Part shown: one piece after another, positions 46,019 to 58,022 of the stretch
Position numbering within the stretch: position 1 is the first letter of the stretch
Layout of the letters: every line of letters begins with the position of its first letter
Assembly (NCBI GenBank): GCA_963281255.1
Contig: OY725496.1
Location: 2,046,001-2,110,000 of the forward strand
Direction: 5' to 3'
Length of the DNA stretch: 64,000 nucleotides
Source of the DNA: Aphrocallistes beatrix
Lineage: Eukaryota > Porifera > Hexactinellida > Sceptrulophora > Aphrocallistidae
Program-made: the position numbers and the translations under genes
The notes under the pieces: generated by a model
Databases searched by the model: none
Told to the model about the DNA's origin: nothing
What the model saw: only the letters and a program-made list of their open reading frames with translations

Positions 46019-46269
46019 TGTCGTTCCGGAAGAGTAAAAAAGATTGATGCTTATGTGGAGTGTTTCTGATCAACTTTGAGTTGTGTATAGGAAAAGACAG
46101 TGATTTGTAAAACTTCACAAGTTAGCAAATAAATATATAATTCATGTGATTGATTTTAAAACAAACAAGTAGTATGTTGTTAATATATAAGTAATGTGGT
46201 TGCTTAAAATTAGTTTAATCACAAATTCTCTCCAGTGCCATCCTAGAACCATTTTGAAAAAAATAATGT

Positions 46270-47690
46270 TACTAACACATTTTTCTGGTATGAATGTTAA
46301 GTAACATTATTGGAACTATACCTTCAAGCAGGAAAGACAGTCATTGTCAATAGTCTTATCCTTACATAGTCAATTCTCTCTATTATGTCTAGTGTTGCTG
46401 GATTACATTACCTATTGGGAAAGATGCTCAAATTTGGATAGATTAAAAATGAAATACTTCAAAAAATCGATTAGCAGCCTTATGTTTTTATTATTTAAAA
46501 TAAGATATAGGGTAATAAAGAATACGTTGATGGAGTATCAACCCCAAAAGCGGGACAAAAATGTTGAAAAATCGACAGAAGTCAGTATTAAAAATTTCGG
46601 ATTTTGGTAAACTTTGATGAGGTTGTCCTAAGAAACTAGTGAATTTATATGATTCAAATCACGTCTCATAAAACGTGTCTATTTTCTATCAATTAATAAT
46701 ACATCCAACTAGGCTACATCTTCAATGGATTGAAATATTACTGCTTAAAGCATGCTCACTCTGGTAACTAGCAAGAGGGGTATACGTCCGAACTAACTGA
46801 GCGCCAACTCTACCAACCTATAGCTCCCAAGAAATTTGGAATTTTCCTATGAAATTTAAACTGCATAAACGCCTTTTATTAAGAAATATGGGTACAAAGT
46901 ATTGAATTGGAAGTTTTAGATGAACTACTAACAATATTGTTGAGACTGTACTCGGTTTAACTAGCCTAATAGGCATAACAATTAATATTTTAATACATTT
47001 TCATAAACGTCTGACCCTCTTCTTTCCAATAACATCGAATTTATTCAAATCGGAATTTTGTTTTTAAATTAACACTTCAAGGGTGCTTGGTTAAATCCTA
47101 TTTCAACTTAACAATCCTATTCAAGTAACTCAGGGTAATCAAGTTACGATAGAAGTTGTGCATCTATGGTGGTTATCAAGTTACGATGGTTATCAAGTTA
47201 CGATGAAACAGTCCTAAGCAGAATTTCAAATTGAGAATTATAAGAATAAATCCTTAAGAATAAAAAGATATCGTTGTTGATGGTTATACGCGTATTAATA
47301 AAAAGCTTAGAATAAGGGGAGTAGTCTAAATATGAATCATAACATCAATATTCGTAAAAAGGAAACAAATCGGTATTATAGGATGTAATTAAGGTGAAAA
47401 ATTCCTCATATTGTATGTACATCACGAGAAGCCGTTTACTACATAAATAGCTGAAATTCTAAAAATATACTGAATCATTTACTTCATTGATTAAAATTGC
47501 TTAGTTGCGGCTTTCTAATCTTCATTTTAATAACTTTGATCCATAGTCTAGTATAGTCTAGATTTCTCTTTGTAACGTAATACAATATTCCGAAGACTCA
47601 TTTAGTGTTCCGCAATGAAAATAAAGTGAGAAGCACTGCTCTAAGCTACTATAGTTAATTAAACAGATCAATATATAAGAATGAAACTCA
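46270..47690. other. Intronic stretch without recognisable genes
   Basis: Lies between LRR exons. The only structure seen is a short tandem repeat of GGTTATCAAGTTACGAT around 47167-47203. Further intronic sequence 47850-50210 contains a G-run at 47975-47986 and (TA)n at 49631-49645, and no ORF that I can support. Confidence 0.5.
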
Positions 47691-47691
47691 C

Positions 47692-47842
47692 GTAAAATCA
47701 TAATGCCTTTTCCAGATAAACCATTCCCCTCAATATGTAAGATTCTTAAGTTACAATCTGCGCGAATACAACGCAAAAACATTGGGAGAGAGAGATTGTC
47801 AATAGCACAGTATCCCATATCAAGAGATTCAACAAATGGGCA
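47692..47842 (-). CDS. PPP1R37: LRR exon of the PPP1R37-like gene
   Basis: The 151-nt exon starts after CATGTGTTTAG in phase 0 and ends at donor GTGAGT with one base carried to the next exon (40999-41144). It reads CPFVESLDMGYCAIDNLSLP, then FLRCIRADCNLRILHIEGNG, then LSGKGIMIL. PPP1R37 has the equivalent 'CLQYLDARNTPLLD.S...V.RALR...SL.VLHLENASLSG..LMLL'. These are two consecutive leucine-rich repeats. The reading frame is open upstream of the acceptor only as far as a TAG, supporting the chosen exon edge. Confidence 0.88.
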
Positions 47843-50212
47843 CTAAACACATGTAATTATAAATATAAAACAAAACAAAAAAGATCAAAAACTAAACAGG
47901 TGCATAAAATTAAGATTACATAATATTTTTGAAGGAATGAGGAAGAGAATTTTTTCTCGTTAGTTAGCAAAAGTGGGGGGGGGGCAGGATCAAGCGTAGC
48001 AATCAACGGTCAAATACTACAGTTGTTTATAACACCGAGGGAGAAAATTATCTATATTATAATACCTTGTGAATATAAATTTTGATAAAAAGCATATATT
48101 TCATAAACAATAGAGATAGGCAAGGATGGTATGTGATGAAGTAAACTAGCTGCAATTCTGAACATTGGAAGATTTTGGAATTTTTACCAACAACATTTAG
48201 TCTTGACAGATGAATAAGTGCAAGTATAGCAATATGGATGCCACTTTTACAAGGAACCGGCTAATCAATACCACATAATCGCATAACCAGCTAATATAAT
48301 ACACAAATTCTCCATTTATTATAACATTTCCTAAATAATAGGAAAACATGAAAAATGTTCCTGATGATTCCTTAACGAAAGAAACTGCCATACATTGGAG
48401 CCTCTGGACCATTAAAAAATCTAAACTTTAGATATATTTCAGATGTTGCTTATTAATTAAATTGCTCTGGCTTAGAAGTAAGCAGTACAGTATCCAATTA
48501 TAGCTAAAATGGTGAATGTCTTAGAAAACATAGCAATAGTATACTTCAGAGAATGCACAATTGTTCCAAATTGACATACATACAATATATTTAAATAGTT
48601 GTTGATATGACAACATTTGTCGATAAATTAATAGAAAATATATTTTGGTCGTTCACAAAGATATTGTATGTAAATTTAATACTTCCACAAATATATACTT
48701 TGCACCAGACATCAATTTGAATAAAATTTATTTGACATTTTTAATAACAAAAAAAGGAAATATCAAAAAACTATGGGAGGTCATGAAAGTAGTCAATCAA
48801 AACTTGTTTGTATCCCTATCTAGTGACTCCACTCTTGACTCCGAAGGTTATCCGAGTGTGCACTCAGAGGACTGAGCAAGGGTTTATTAGATAGGGCACA
48901 AACAGAATCCGCGAATGGAGAGGCATAAAATTCTAAATGTTCATTAAGTATATCTTTGATTAATGAAGTGGTAGCGAACATTTGGAGTTTTGTCCAAAAT
49001 TGCTGTTCTAATGGACAATATTTGAACAATTAGCTGTCTGAACTTAAAATATGCAGAATAACAATTTTAGGAAAATATATAATGCAGAAAAAAACTTATC
49101 GAGTTAGACGCTGAAATACTAGTTGCTGGAAAGGTGAGAAGTGATATGTTTTGAAAAAGTGTAGCATCGCTCTTTAAAAAAGAAACCTTTGTTTTAGGCA
49201 GATATTCGTGAATCAGCGGATTTCCATTCCATTTATGCAGCTCAAAAATTTGAATAATCACATAATACAAGGGATACTAGTAATATGGTAATGCATTCAC
49301 AAAAGCTTTAAAATATACCACATTATCCACAGCATTTTTACACAGAATCTAGAATCTTTCATAGTTTTGGGATATCTTCCGTTTGGATTATTAATATATA
49401 AACGAATTGATTCCGCAACTACATCACTAATTGCCCAAATGATTAAAACACCTAAATTATGCATTAGTAATAGTCAAAATTATTAAGGTTTATTATTTTA
49501 GTCCAAGAATTTCGTTAAAAAGCTAGGAGTAGTGATTTAAAATTTAAAAAATGATTTTTTCTACATAAAATTCCCTACCACATGAAATGATAAAATATTA
49601 TCAGTCAGAGTTTTAGCAACTACTTGTATTTATATATATATATATCGTTTTACCGAAATATTAATATCACAAATAACTTTACTCATAATCAGCATTCTAA
49701 AGAGAGTTAAAATTTTGATGCAAACTCATATTTGTATAGTCTCCAAATATTTGATAAAATAAAAATGCTGATTATGACATTAACTACAGTTGAAAATATT
49801 TATTCGATGAATAATATGTAAATTTATGAATTTCTATAAACTCATAATAATTACATTATGAGGAAAATTTGACAGGTTGGTATATAATTGCAATTTAATA
49901 ACCGAATCAATAAACTTACTCTTCTAATCATTCTTCCTAAATGGATCCAACCACGAGTTTTGACCTTTGGATTGTGTGCAAAAACAAGGTGACTTGCACA
50001 TTGATAATATTCCACCATTTCACAAATAGAAATAATGAACTAAAAGAGTATAAAACTGTTAAATTGGTAATGTTATTAGTAGTCCCCGAAAACTATAATT
50101 TTGGAATTTGCAAAGTAAAATACCAACCTATTTTAGTGAAGGAAATATATGTACAATAAAACAAAATAAGTGGGGTTATTCATAAAAGCATGAAATTTCT
50201 ATAATATTTTAC

Positions 50213-50270
50213 CATGGCCTGAGCAACATTTTTTGCCATGGAGGCATTGCCAGAAATATTTCGATCAGCT
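50213..50270 (-). CDS. PPP1R37: Probable short upstream LRR exon
   Basis: A 58-nt candidate lies after ATGCTCTCAG and before the donor GTAAAA. It reads ADRNISGNASMAKNVAQAM and leaves in phase 0, as the exon at 47842 requires. The N-I-S-x-N core lines up with 'HLNISFNKHIGTRGWQAAA' of PPP1R37, immediately upstream of the repeat in the next exon. The preceding stop (TAA) limits the exon on that side. Short length and weak similarity keep confidence moderate. No further 5' exons were recognised in 50.3-64 kb. Confidence 0.5.
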
Positions 50271-50378
50271 CTGAGAGCATTTATATTTTAGCGTTTGATA
50301 TAATCGCCTGATTGTGAATCAAAGTTACCCCTTTTTAAAAACCTTCAAATCTATATTATATTATCAGATCCGTGCACA

Positions 50379-50558
50379 GCAGGCGTGTTAAACTGGTGGC
50401 ACGCAGGTTGCTCAGAGGTGGCCTGTCAGCCAGTAGCAAAAAATATCTGGAATAGGAAATCATTTATTCAATCATCATTTATATATGAAACCTAACTAGT
50501 TTTGATAGATGTAAATGAAATTCACTTGCTATATTTTCATTGTTTTGGTAACACACTA
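50379..50558 (+). mobile_element. hAT terminus-like sequence
   Basis: CAGGCGTGTTAAACTGGTGG, followed by CACGCAGG, resembles the CAGxGGTGTxxAAxC ends of Charlie/ZBED hAT elements. It lies upstream of the GTF2IRD2-like hAT coding fragment at 51155-52090, with a MITE in between, so all may be parts of one older element. Confidence 0.45.
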
Positions 50559-51036
50559 CACTCTCTGGACAGAAGTATTTGTACACTCCAATATTTTCCA
50601 CCCAAATTGTCATAATATTAATCAATTTGTGAAGTCAATAACATCTAATCAGTAACAGATACACTAAATCTCACTTGAAATTTCGTTTCCTTCACATTCA
50701 AATCACTCACTTTATAAGCTTTCAACTTAATTACTCTCCTTCAAAATTGTATTTTCGGCATTTGCTACCCTATGGCACATATCACGAGTTATCACCATTG
50801 TATATGATGGCATAAGTGGTACGATGTGGCACAGTCTGAGAATATTTAACCTTGTGGGAGATTAATCAAGTGGAAATATTATAAAATGAATAATTCGAAT
50901 ATGGAGAATTCGAATTTGAAGTTAAATTAAGCGGATCTCTTACAAATTAAATACCCTTGACTCGCTAAATAACTTAGTATGATAACTATTTATATGGTCA
51001 ATTTTGGGATGTACAAATACTTTTGTCCAGGAAGTG
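50559..51036. mobile_element. Tc1-type MITE (478 bp), family of 60976
   Basis: The ends CACTCTCTGGACAGAAGTAT and (inverted) AATACTTTTGTCCAGGAAGTG are flanked by TA. The interior GGCACATATCACGAGTTATC / ACCATTGTATATGATGGCAT is nearly identical to 61190-61230. It probably lies inside the hAT element. Confidence 0.9.
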
Positions 51037-51154
51037 TATAACACTCTCTAAGAGCGTTAAAAATAAATATCAGAATAATTGCTTGAATAATTCCAAAACA
51101 TTTGTATCTCTTCATCGTTCAAAATACATTATACACGAATTGCTAATTTGCCGA

Positions 51155-52090
51155 AAGCCAAGAAACGAAAAGAGGATAGTGGTCATTTCAAGAGGAATGG
51201 ATTTTAAAGTATTTGTTTGTTGGATCATATGGGAAGCCTACTTACCTTGATCTGCCAAAAGGTTTTGGGAGTGATGAAAGATTTCAACCTGAAGCGGCAC
51301 CGTGATTCATATCACAAGGCCGAGTATGGACAATTGACTGGAAGGTTGAGGGACGGCAGTTGCCAAACTACATGATGGTTTACTGAAGCAACAGGGTGTC
51401 TTTAGGAAACCTATTCAGGAAAACCAGGCCGTTATCAGGGCTAGTTTTGCAATTTCGCCGAAAATGCCAAGCATTCAATTCCATTCTCTGATGGAGATTT
51501 TATCAAGGACTGTATCAAAGATTCAGTGGCGATTCTTGTTCTCGACAAGAAGAACATTTTTGAGATGGTTAGTCTTACCATGAATACTGTGGCGTCGAAG
51601 ATCGAGGACATGGGGAAAAACATTGCAGTACAATTATCAGAAAAAGCAGCGAAGTTTGTCGTTTTCTCGCTTGCTTTCGATGAGAGTAATGACATTACAG
51701 ATACTGCTCAACTCTCCTTTTTCATACTTAGGATAACCGACTACTTTGAAATCCATGATTTTCATGTATTAGTTGGCCTTAATAATTGTACCAGGGGCTA
51801 GGTGCAAAAGTGGTTGCCGAGAGAATTCTCAATGTATCATGAAAGAAACTAGCAGGTATCAGGAAAGACGGAGCACCAGCGATGATGGAAAAGAGAATGG
51901 CGCAGCAGCTCTTATCAAGAAATATGTTTATCGAGATCACTCCAAACAAGATGTTCTCAGTGATGGGATACTGATGTAAGGATTGTAAATGAAATTCGAT
52001 CAAATGAATTGGAGCATCGGCAATTTCAAGCATTCTTGGAAGAACTTGACACAGAGTATAGAGACCTTCTTTAGGAGGAGAATTCACCTC
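51155..52090 (+). pseudogene. GTF2IRD2/ZBED-like hAT transposase fragment
   Basis: Fragments in several frames follow the order of GTF2IRD2-type (Charlie8-like) hAT proteins. CLICQ-like LICQKVLGVMKDFNLKRH is the BED finger tail; YHKAEYGQLTGRLR follows. KIEDMGKNIAVQLSEKAAKF / VVFSLAFDESNDITDTAQLS (frame 51526-51798) is the RNase H-fold start with the first catalytic Asp in FDES. NELEHRQFQAFLEELDTEYR comes near 52000. Frameshifts occur near 51360, 51500, 51790 and 51960. The C-terminal dimerisation domain is absent. The 52090-52360 tail shows no end. Confidence 0.85.
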
Positions 52091-52360
52091 TACATTATCG
52101 TTGTGATTAGTTTGTTATTGTATTACAATATTTGACTTTGACATTATTACACTTACATAGGTTAAAAGATCTCCTAGGTTATGGTTTGAAATTATACCAA
52201 ATTTCATGTTTTCATCAAAAAACCCACATCTGAGGCATATATCTGCTCCAATACGATTTCGAGTGACTATTAAGCATCAACTTCTAAATGCGGAATGTAA
52301 AATCACCAGATTTGTCGAGCACTGAAGATTGTATATAAATATATAAATATAAATATATGT

Positions 52361-52882
52361 ATCCTTACTATTAAAACTCGATTAATGTTTATATCTGTAA
52401 CGAATTGATTGAAGAAACAGTAAGGCGTAGAAAGCTGATTTTTGGCATGTGGGAGTCTATTGGCTATGGCTCCAGTAAGTTCTGAGCTCAGACGAAAATG
52501 TTGACTCATCATGGAACTATGACGTCATTGTCACCTTATTTATAATAAAAAATTTCAGTTTTTCGATCATAACTCAGCCATTTTAAGGGATAGAATGCTG
52601 AAATTTTAATAGAATGTGTACATTAATATACCTCTCAAGTGATGTAACTATCATCAAAAAATGATGACACATCACTCTTTGATGACGTCATCATTACACA
52701 TCAAAAATTTTTTACATCGGCCAATTTTGTGATTTTTCGTGCGGTATCGATTATAACAGTAGGACAGGCGTATTTAGGGATGTTATCTCCCTTATAATTA
52801 TCAATGTGACCCCATGCGCCCAAAGGGCGCCTCCTGCGGACACAAAGTATCCGCCAGCCGCGCAGCGCAAGAACGCGCTTGT
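52361..52882 (+). mobile_element. H-family element, full length
   Basis: Dispersed motif at 52361-52387, CTGTAACGAATTGATTGAAG, TGACGTCA sites near 52519 and 52682, GGCGCC and CGGACA hairpins (52815-52850), and terminal GCGCAAGAACGCGCTTGTGA. Confidence 0.88.
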
Positions 52883-53017
52883 GACTAATAAATAACTAAT
52901 ATAAGCTTTTTAAATCTATTATTAAATAGAAATAGTAGTTGCACATTCACAGAAGAGAACAATCATTCTGGATGAAGTCATCAGTTAATGAATTTGTCGA
53001 GTTTCCAATGTCCGTAA

Positions 53018-53269
53018 CTACTGGTACCTATAATCAGGGTGTAATAGTTGAGTCGAATTGCTTGGTGTAATATCTGAGTAAGACAAGGGAGTAGAAAGTA
53101 TGCCATGTTTGGTGCCAATCATAAATGCAGACCCATCTGAGATCACCTGCACTATTACCCCAATGAGACTGGTCGGACCAAAGGTGGACCTATCTACTAC
53201 TGGAATGGAGATCCTTACATTATCCCAAGCATGAATAGCTTTCAATCGCTTATTACCTGACGTTATCAT
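53018..53269 (-). pseudogene. Fragment of a KRBA2/Ginger-like integrase C-terminal domain
   Basis: The minus-strand frame reads WDNVRISIPVVDRSTFGPTS, then LIGVIVQVISDGSAFMIGTK, then HGILSTPL. The pattern 'GD.VRIPVP.VDR...DP.N..gVV.e...dg.YkiGTKhGiL' belongs to the C-terminal domain of KRBA2-like proteins (integrases of Ginger/Ty3-like origin). No catalytic core was found around it, so this is only a fragment. It overlaps nothing else and runs opposite to the next remnant. Confidence 0.65.
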
Positions 53270-53369
53270 GTCTTCACCATGTTTACATTCGTAATATTCT
53301 TGATAGTTATAGTAATACTAAATGAAGTGGTATTTCTTTGTGATTGTAATCAAATTGATAATCTTTATC

Positions 53370-55060
53370 GTGTTTGTCGGTTGTACTTCAATCGAACTTC
53401 ATCCAGAGAGAAACCGAAAGCATCTGTTCGCCAACCGCTTACTCAGCTTGTGATAAATAGAGAACTTAATTACCAAATTGGCTTCATGCAAGAGCTCGCC
53501 GGTACAAATAAGCCAAAGGTACTTTGTTCAGGTTGTCGGTCTCCTCTAGCTATTCTAGAAACAGGTAAATTAACGACTGAAAAATGGGAGAATGATCGTA
53601 CTAAAATTGAGATATTACCTAGTATTGAAGAGCAACAGTGTAGTACTCGTGGAACTATAAGTTGTAAAATTGAAAACAGCTGCTATGTTTATCAGATTAT
53701 TGCATCGTTACTCAATAATTTCTTGATTAAACTCAAAGCCAATGCACCTCGATCTGGCAGACCCTTAGAACAGTCGCCATTTGTGGCATAGTAAATGTGG
53801 AATGCATTTGGACAATCACGACCTTAAATTTTGTTCTAGCGTTTAAATATCCCCAGAACTCTGCAATCGCTGGATAAATATTTACAGAAAGAGTAGAAGC
53901 CCGAGAATACATGAGTAATGTGGCAGTTAACTACGTTAAAGAAACTTTGCAACTAGGAAGAAAGGATGTTTCATGCTCTCCTAATAATTCTCCAAATGGT
54001 CTGAATCATCCTATTGAATCGAACAATAGACTAGAAACACCTACAGTTGGGTGCGAAGGTAGAGGCGTTGCACTTAAGCAGTTGAGTGTTGAAGCAACAA
54101 GAAATTTGTAGAATGTTAGGTCATCTTGGTCTTGGGAAAAATTCTCATTGGGAACTAGGAAGAATTCTACGCCGAGAGGAAATTTCCTTTCCTGATAGCG
54201 GGATTAAACGTGCATGGGATGAGAAAATGGGAGATATTTGGAAGTATTTTTGCATCAATTAGCCTTCCAATGGTAAATCATAAATTGATACCCATTCAAC
54301 AGCCTACTCCGTTCGGATGCTGTATTGGCATCAATAATCTCAACATCATTACTCATTTTCAGTCGGGTTCTATCTCTAGAATGAAGCTTCAAGTTGACGG
54401 AGTAAAGAATTTCCTGAAGATCTCAGTGAATATTATATCAATTCATCCTAATAGCCTATATCCGCCGACTCCAAGTAGTGTACTTTCAAACTTTGCGGTT
54501 GCAATGGGAAACGTACCGGAGATTTATCATAATTTGAGCGAACTGTTTATTTATTAATCTATTCGCAAACTATTTGAAATTGATATTTCTATACAGATAG
54601 CTCACGATTTTAAAGTAGCGGCTTTACTCGTGGGTATTCAACAAGAATCGAGCAACCCTTGTCCATTCTGTTTATAGCGTAATGATTAATTCTGTACAGC
54701 CATACCAGACAAAGCTAGGAAATACCAGGATCTTAAGGTTGATTTAGTTAGAAAACACCATAACGTCATAAATAATCCAATCATTTCCTGGTCGGAGTCA
54801 CCAATGGAAAATAGTCCTCGCTCCATTGCATATACTTTTTTATCATACAAGTACAATGAAGCAAGACCAAGTGAGAATGCATCTTGTAGACGGGTACCTC
54901 AGCATTACAAGCATCAAACTCATCAATTTGTCGATATAATGTACACCGATCTGAATATTGGAATGCTAATCTGGGAGTAATTCCTGTTCGAGACTGCTGG
55001 AATATTTGGATGATATACAATTTGCTGATAGCTCGGTTAATTGAAAACCTTAAAACAAGT
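53370..55060 (+). pseudogene. Long fossil of an unclassified transposon protein
   Basis: Frames succeed each other with stops. 53279-53788 carries KVLCSGCRSPLAILETGKL. 53911-54108 carries VAVNYVKETLQLGRKDVSCS. The continuation has CRMLGHLGLGKNSHWELGRI and AWDEKMGDIWKYF. Near 54600 comes IAHDFKVAALLVGIQQESSNPCPFC, then VINNPIIS near 54780. A lone Cys pair (PCPFC) after a conserved 'D.K......G.Q...s..PC.FC' stretch, followed by 'vinpPl', is a pattern I associate with large uncharacterised invertebrate transposon proteins, but I cannot name the superfamily. No ends were found. 55070-56290 is gene-free. Confidence 0.45.
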
Positions 55061-56299
55061 AAAGGATAATTGCCTAGATAAGTTAAGGAAAATTGGATGG
55101 TGTGAAAGTATAAAAGCGTTCAGATTTAGTGTGAAGTATTCCTGTATAAACTGGTTATTATAAAGCGAATTTATTATAAAGCGAAAAGAACAAAGCGATA
55201 TAACAAAACGACGGACAGATTAAAATTTACGTGTCAAATGCAATATGGAATGTGAAGAAAATCGAATTATCGGAAAATTCTGACATCACTAGATCAAATC
55301 AAAAACAGATTCCGACACTACCAATAAGCTAGTTTCTTAAGATAACAACCGTTTTCGTTGGTAAATTAATCATAAAGAAATTATACAAGTGAATCAAACA
55401 ACCCTAGATATTATCACTCAAACACCATATTAGGGGATAAACAATCACATCCTGAATTGATGTACGTTATCTATTTTTCTTCGTTTAGATTGTAGTTTAG
55501 AGGCCATCATTATTCTCTAATTGAGTAATATGGGTTCACTTTGAGTTGAAAATTTTACTAGTATGTCTTTGGTGTTCGTTTCGAAATTGAATTTTCTTGA
55601 TAGATGTTCCCGGAATCTTCGAACATACTTATTCAACACATCTAAGACCCTCATTTAGCTCAAAACCCTTGATGAATTCTATGAGTTCTGACTAGTATGC
55701 CAATAATCAGTGAAGGGAAGATGTGATATTCACCCATTTAAATATGACTACTATTAATTCGTAGGTTTCCATGGACAATTCTTTAAGTTTAATTGCATCT
55801 ACATTATAATTACTATTAAACGCTCTTAAATTGCAGATAGATTGCAAGGGATAACTTCATCCATTTCTCCATCCTGTTCATTCATTGTAGATGTAACCCA
55901 TTTAATGAAACAGAGATTTACTTGCAACTTTATTACCTTTTTATTTTTTGGTTGAATATAAAAGGGAATAAATAAATATCCTGGATGGCGAGCAAAAAAC
56001 CGTCATCGGAAAACTTTGTCTGACGTAAAGAAAAATGGGAAATTTTTCATAGTTAATTCCATTCAGGCTAACTTTTAAGCAATTTTTTTCTTACTTCTAA
56101 AGTTTTTTATTTTTTATTTTTTTTTCTAGAATTTAGATTAAAATATAAATTTTTTATATATGACTAAGAAATGGTTGGATATTTTATATTAGTGTATTAT
56201 TACATGATTGTGTTCGAAGTATGATAAATTTTACATTCCTAGCCAATATTGGGAGTTTCAGATGGCTTCGAGTACAATAACGTTTCAAATTTTTGAATT

Positions 56300-56323
56300 T
56301 ATCCTTACTATTAAAACTCGATG

Positions 56324-56366
<43 letters not shown>

Positions 56367-56862
56367 GTAACGAATTGATTGAAGAAACTGCCGGGCGCAG
56401 AAGGCTGATTTTTGGCATGTGGGAGGTTTTTGGCTATGGCTCCAGTAAGTTCTGAGCTCAGACGAAAATGTCGACTCATCATGGAATTATGACGTCATTG
56501 TCACATTTTTAAAAGTTAAGCAACACAGTTATTCGGGCATAACTCAGCCATTATAGGAGATAGAAGGCTGAAATTTTAAGAGAATCTGTATACTAATATA
56601 CCTCACATATGATGCGACTTTCATCAAAAAATGATTACTCATCACTTTTTTATGACGTCATCATTACGCATCAAAATTTTAAAATTGACAAATTTGGTGA
56701 TTTTTCGAGTGATTTCGATTTTAAAACTAAGATGGACATATTTAGAGATGATATCTCCCTTATAATTAACCAATCTCACCTCCAGGCGACCGAAGGGAGC
56801 CTCCGGCGGACACGAAGTGTCCGCCAGCCGCGCAGCGCAAGCAAGCGAAGCGCGCTTGTATT
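56300..56862 (+). mobile_element. H-family element with long (TA)n tract
   Basis: The dispersed motif CTTACTATTAAAACTCGATG is followed by about 20 TA units (56325-56364) and CTGTAACGAATTGATTGAAG. TGACGTCA sites lie near 56489 and 56654. The hairpin GGCGGACA/TGTCCGCC (loop CGAAG) and terminal GCGAAGCGCGCTTGTA are intact; the other hairpin reads AGGCGACC/GGGAGCCT. Confidence 0.9.
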
Positions 56863-56934
56863 AATAAAAATCCCAATATAATATATTTTTTTAATTCCGA
56901 GGATTCTTTTTTTTAATCCTTAAAAGATACACTG

Positions 56935-57105
56935 ATACCATTGTTTTACTGAGTGGTCTACAATATAATCGTATAAGTTGGACGGACTTATTTTAATTTT
57001 TATGAGTTAACACCCAATATTTAACTTTACCAAAATTTGAAAATTATTGGAGGTTATTCGACGAATTCACCAATTAGTTTTTTACTTATTTGATATTTTT
57101 AAAAT
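56935..57105. repeat. R-family fragment
   Basis: Matches the first ~170 bp of the R repeat: CATTGTTTTACTGAGTGGTC, GTTGGACGGACTTATTTTAA, AAAATTATTGGAGGTTATTC. It ends where the next H copy begins. Confidence 0.7.
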
Positions 57106-57107
57106 AT

Positions 57108-57506
57108 AAACGCGCTTCGCTTACTTGCGCTGCGGGGCTGGCGGACACTTTGTGTTCGCCTGGGCTCACATTAATTAATTATAAGGGAGAAAATATCTCT
57201 AAATACATCTGTATGACTGACTATCGCTCGAAAAATCACCAAATTTGACACTTTTTGATAATTCGAGACGTAATGATGACGTCATAACAGAGTGATGAGT
57301 CATCATTTTTTGATGATAGTTACATCATATGTGAGGTTTAAAGTTCAGCCTTCTATCACCTAAAATGGCTGAGTTATGATCGAAAAACTGAAGTTTCTAA
57401 TTATAAAAAAGGTGACAATGACGTCATAATTCCATGATGAATATATATATACTAAGTATATATACACACATACACACACAATAATCGAGTTTTAATAGTA
57501 AGGATA
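57108..57506 (-). mobile_element. H-family element, partly deleted
   Basis: Runs from GCGCTTCGCTTACTTGCGCT to TTCCATGATGA, with TGACGTCA sites near 57276 and 57418, then AT/CA simple repeats. The terminal motif TAATCGAGTTTTAATAGTAAGGA lies at 57483-57505. The GGCGCC hairpin has been deleted. Confidence 0.82.
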
Positions 57507-57509
57507 TAT

Positions 57510-57962
57510 ATGTATATATATATCTCTGCAATGAATTGATTGAAGAAACTGCCAGGCACAAAAAGCTATGACGTCATTGTCACCTTTTTTATAATTAGAA
57601 ATTTTAGTTTTTCGGGTATAACTCAGGCATTTTAGATGATAGAAGGCTGAAATTTTAATAGAATGTGTATATAAATATTCCACATATGTGATATAACTAT
57701 CATCAAAAAATGATATCTTATCACTCTGTTAGACGTCATCATTATTCATCAAAATATTTCGTGCAATATCGATTATATCTGTACGACAGACTTATTTCGA
57801 GGTGTCATCTCCCTTTTAATTAATCAATGTGACCCCAGGCGACCGAAAGGAGCCTCCGGCAGACATAAAGTGTCCGCCAGCCGCACAGCACAAGCAAGCG
57901 TAGCGCGGTTATATATATATATATCCTATATAAACATTAATCGAGTTATAATAGTAAGGATA
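57510..57962 (+). mobile_element. H-family element ending in the inverted terminal motif
   Basis: Starts (TA)n CTGCAATGAATTGATTGAAG, lacks the TTTTTGGCATGTGGG block, and continues to GCGTAGCGCGGTTATA. It then has (TA)n and AACATTAATCGAGTTATAATAGTAAGGA (57934-57961). The motif on both sides shows that a full H element has its terminal motif as an inverted repeat. Confidence 0.85.
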
Positions 57963-58022
57963 TATATAGTATATACTATATATCCTTACTATTAAAACTC
58001 GATCAATCTCTCTATATATATA

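Larger units (their letters stand above)
41761..46260 (-). mobile_element. Probable P-type (split-THAP) element, copy 2, interrupted
   Basis: The 41761 end starts CATAGCATTCTAGTACACTA and shares TTGACCATGGATTGGTTA-type subterminal sequence with 7669-9393. The 45420-46260 part matches 8385-9235 of copy 1, including the THAP exons. Two H copies (42347, 43323) and a Tc1 (43826) lie between them. The right end was not found; homology stops near CATCCTAGAACCATTTTG. The span is inferred, not seen as one unbroken element. Confidence 0.5.

Noticed and set aside
48645-49270. Short ORFs in the intron between 47.8 and 50.2 kb
   Set aside because: No motif, no phase-compatible splice sites and no similarity to the LRR family; consistent with chance in AT-rich DNA.
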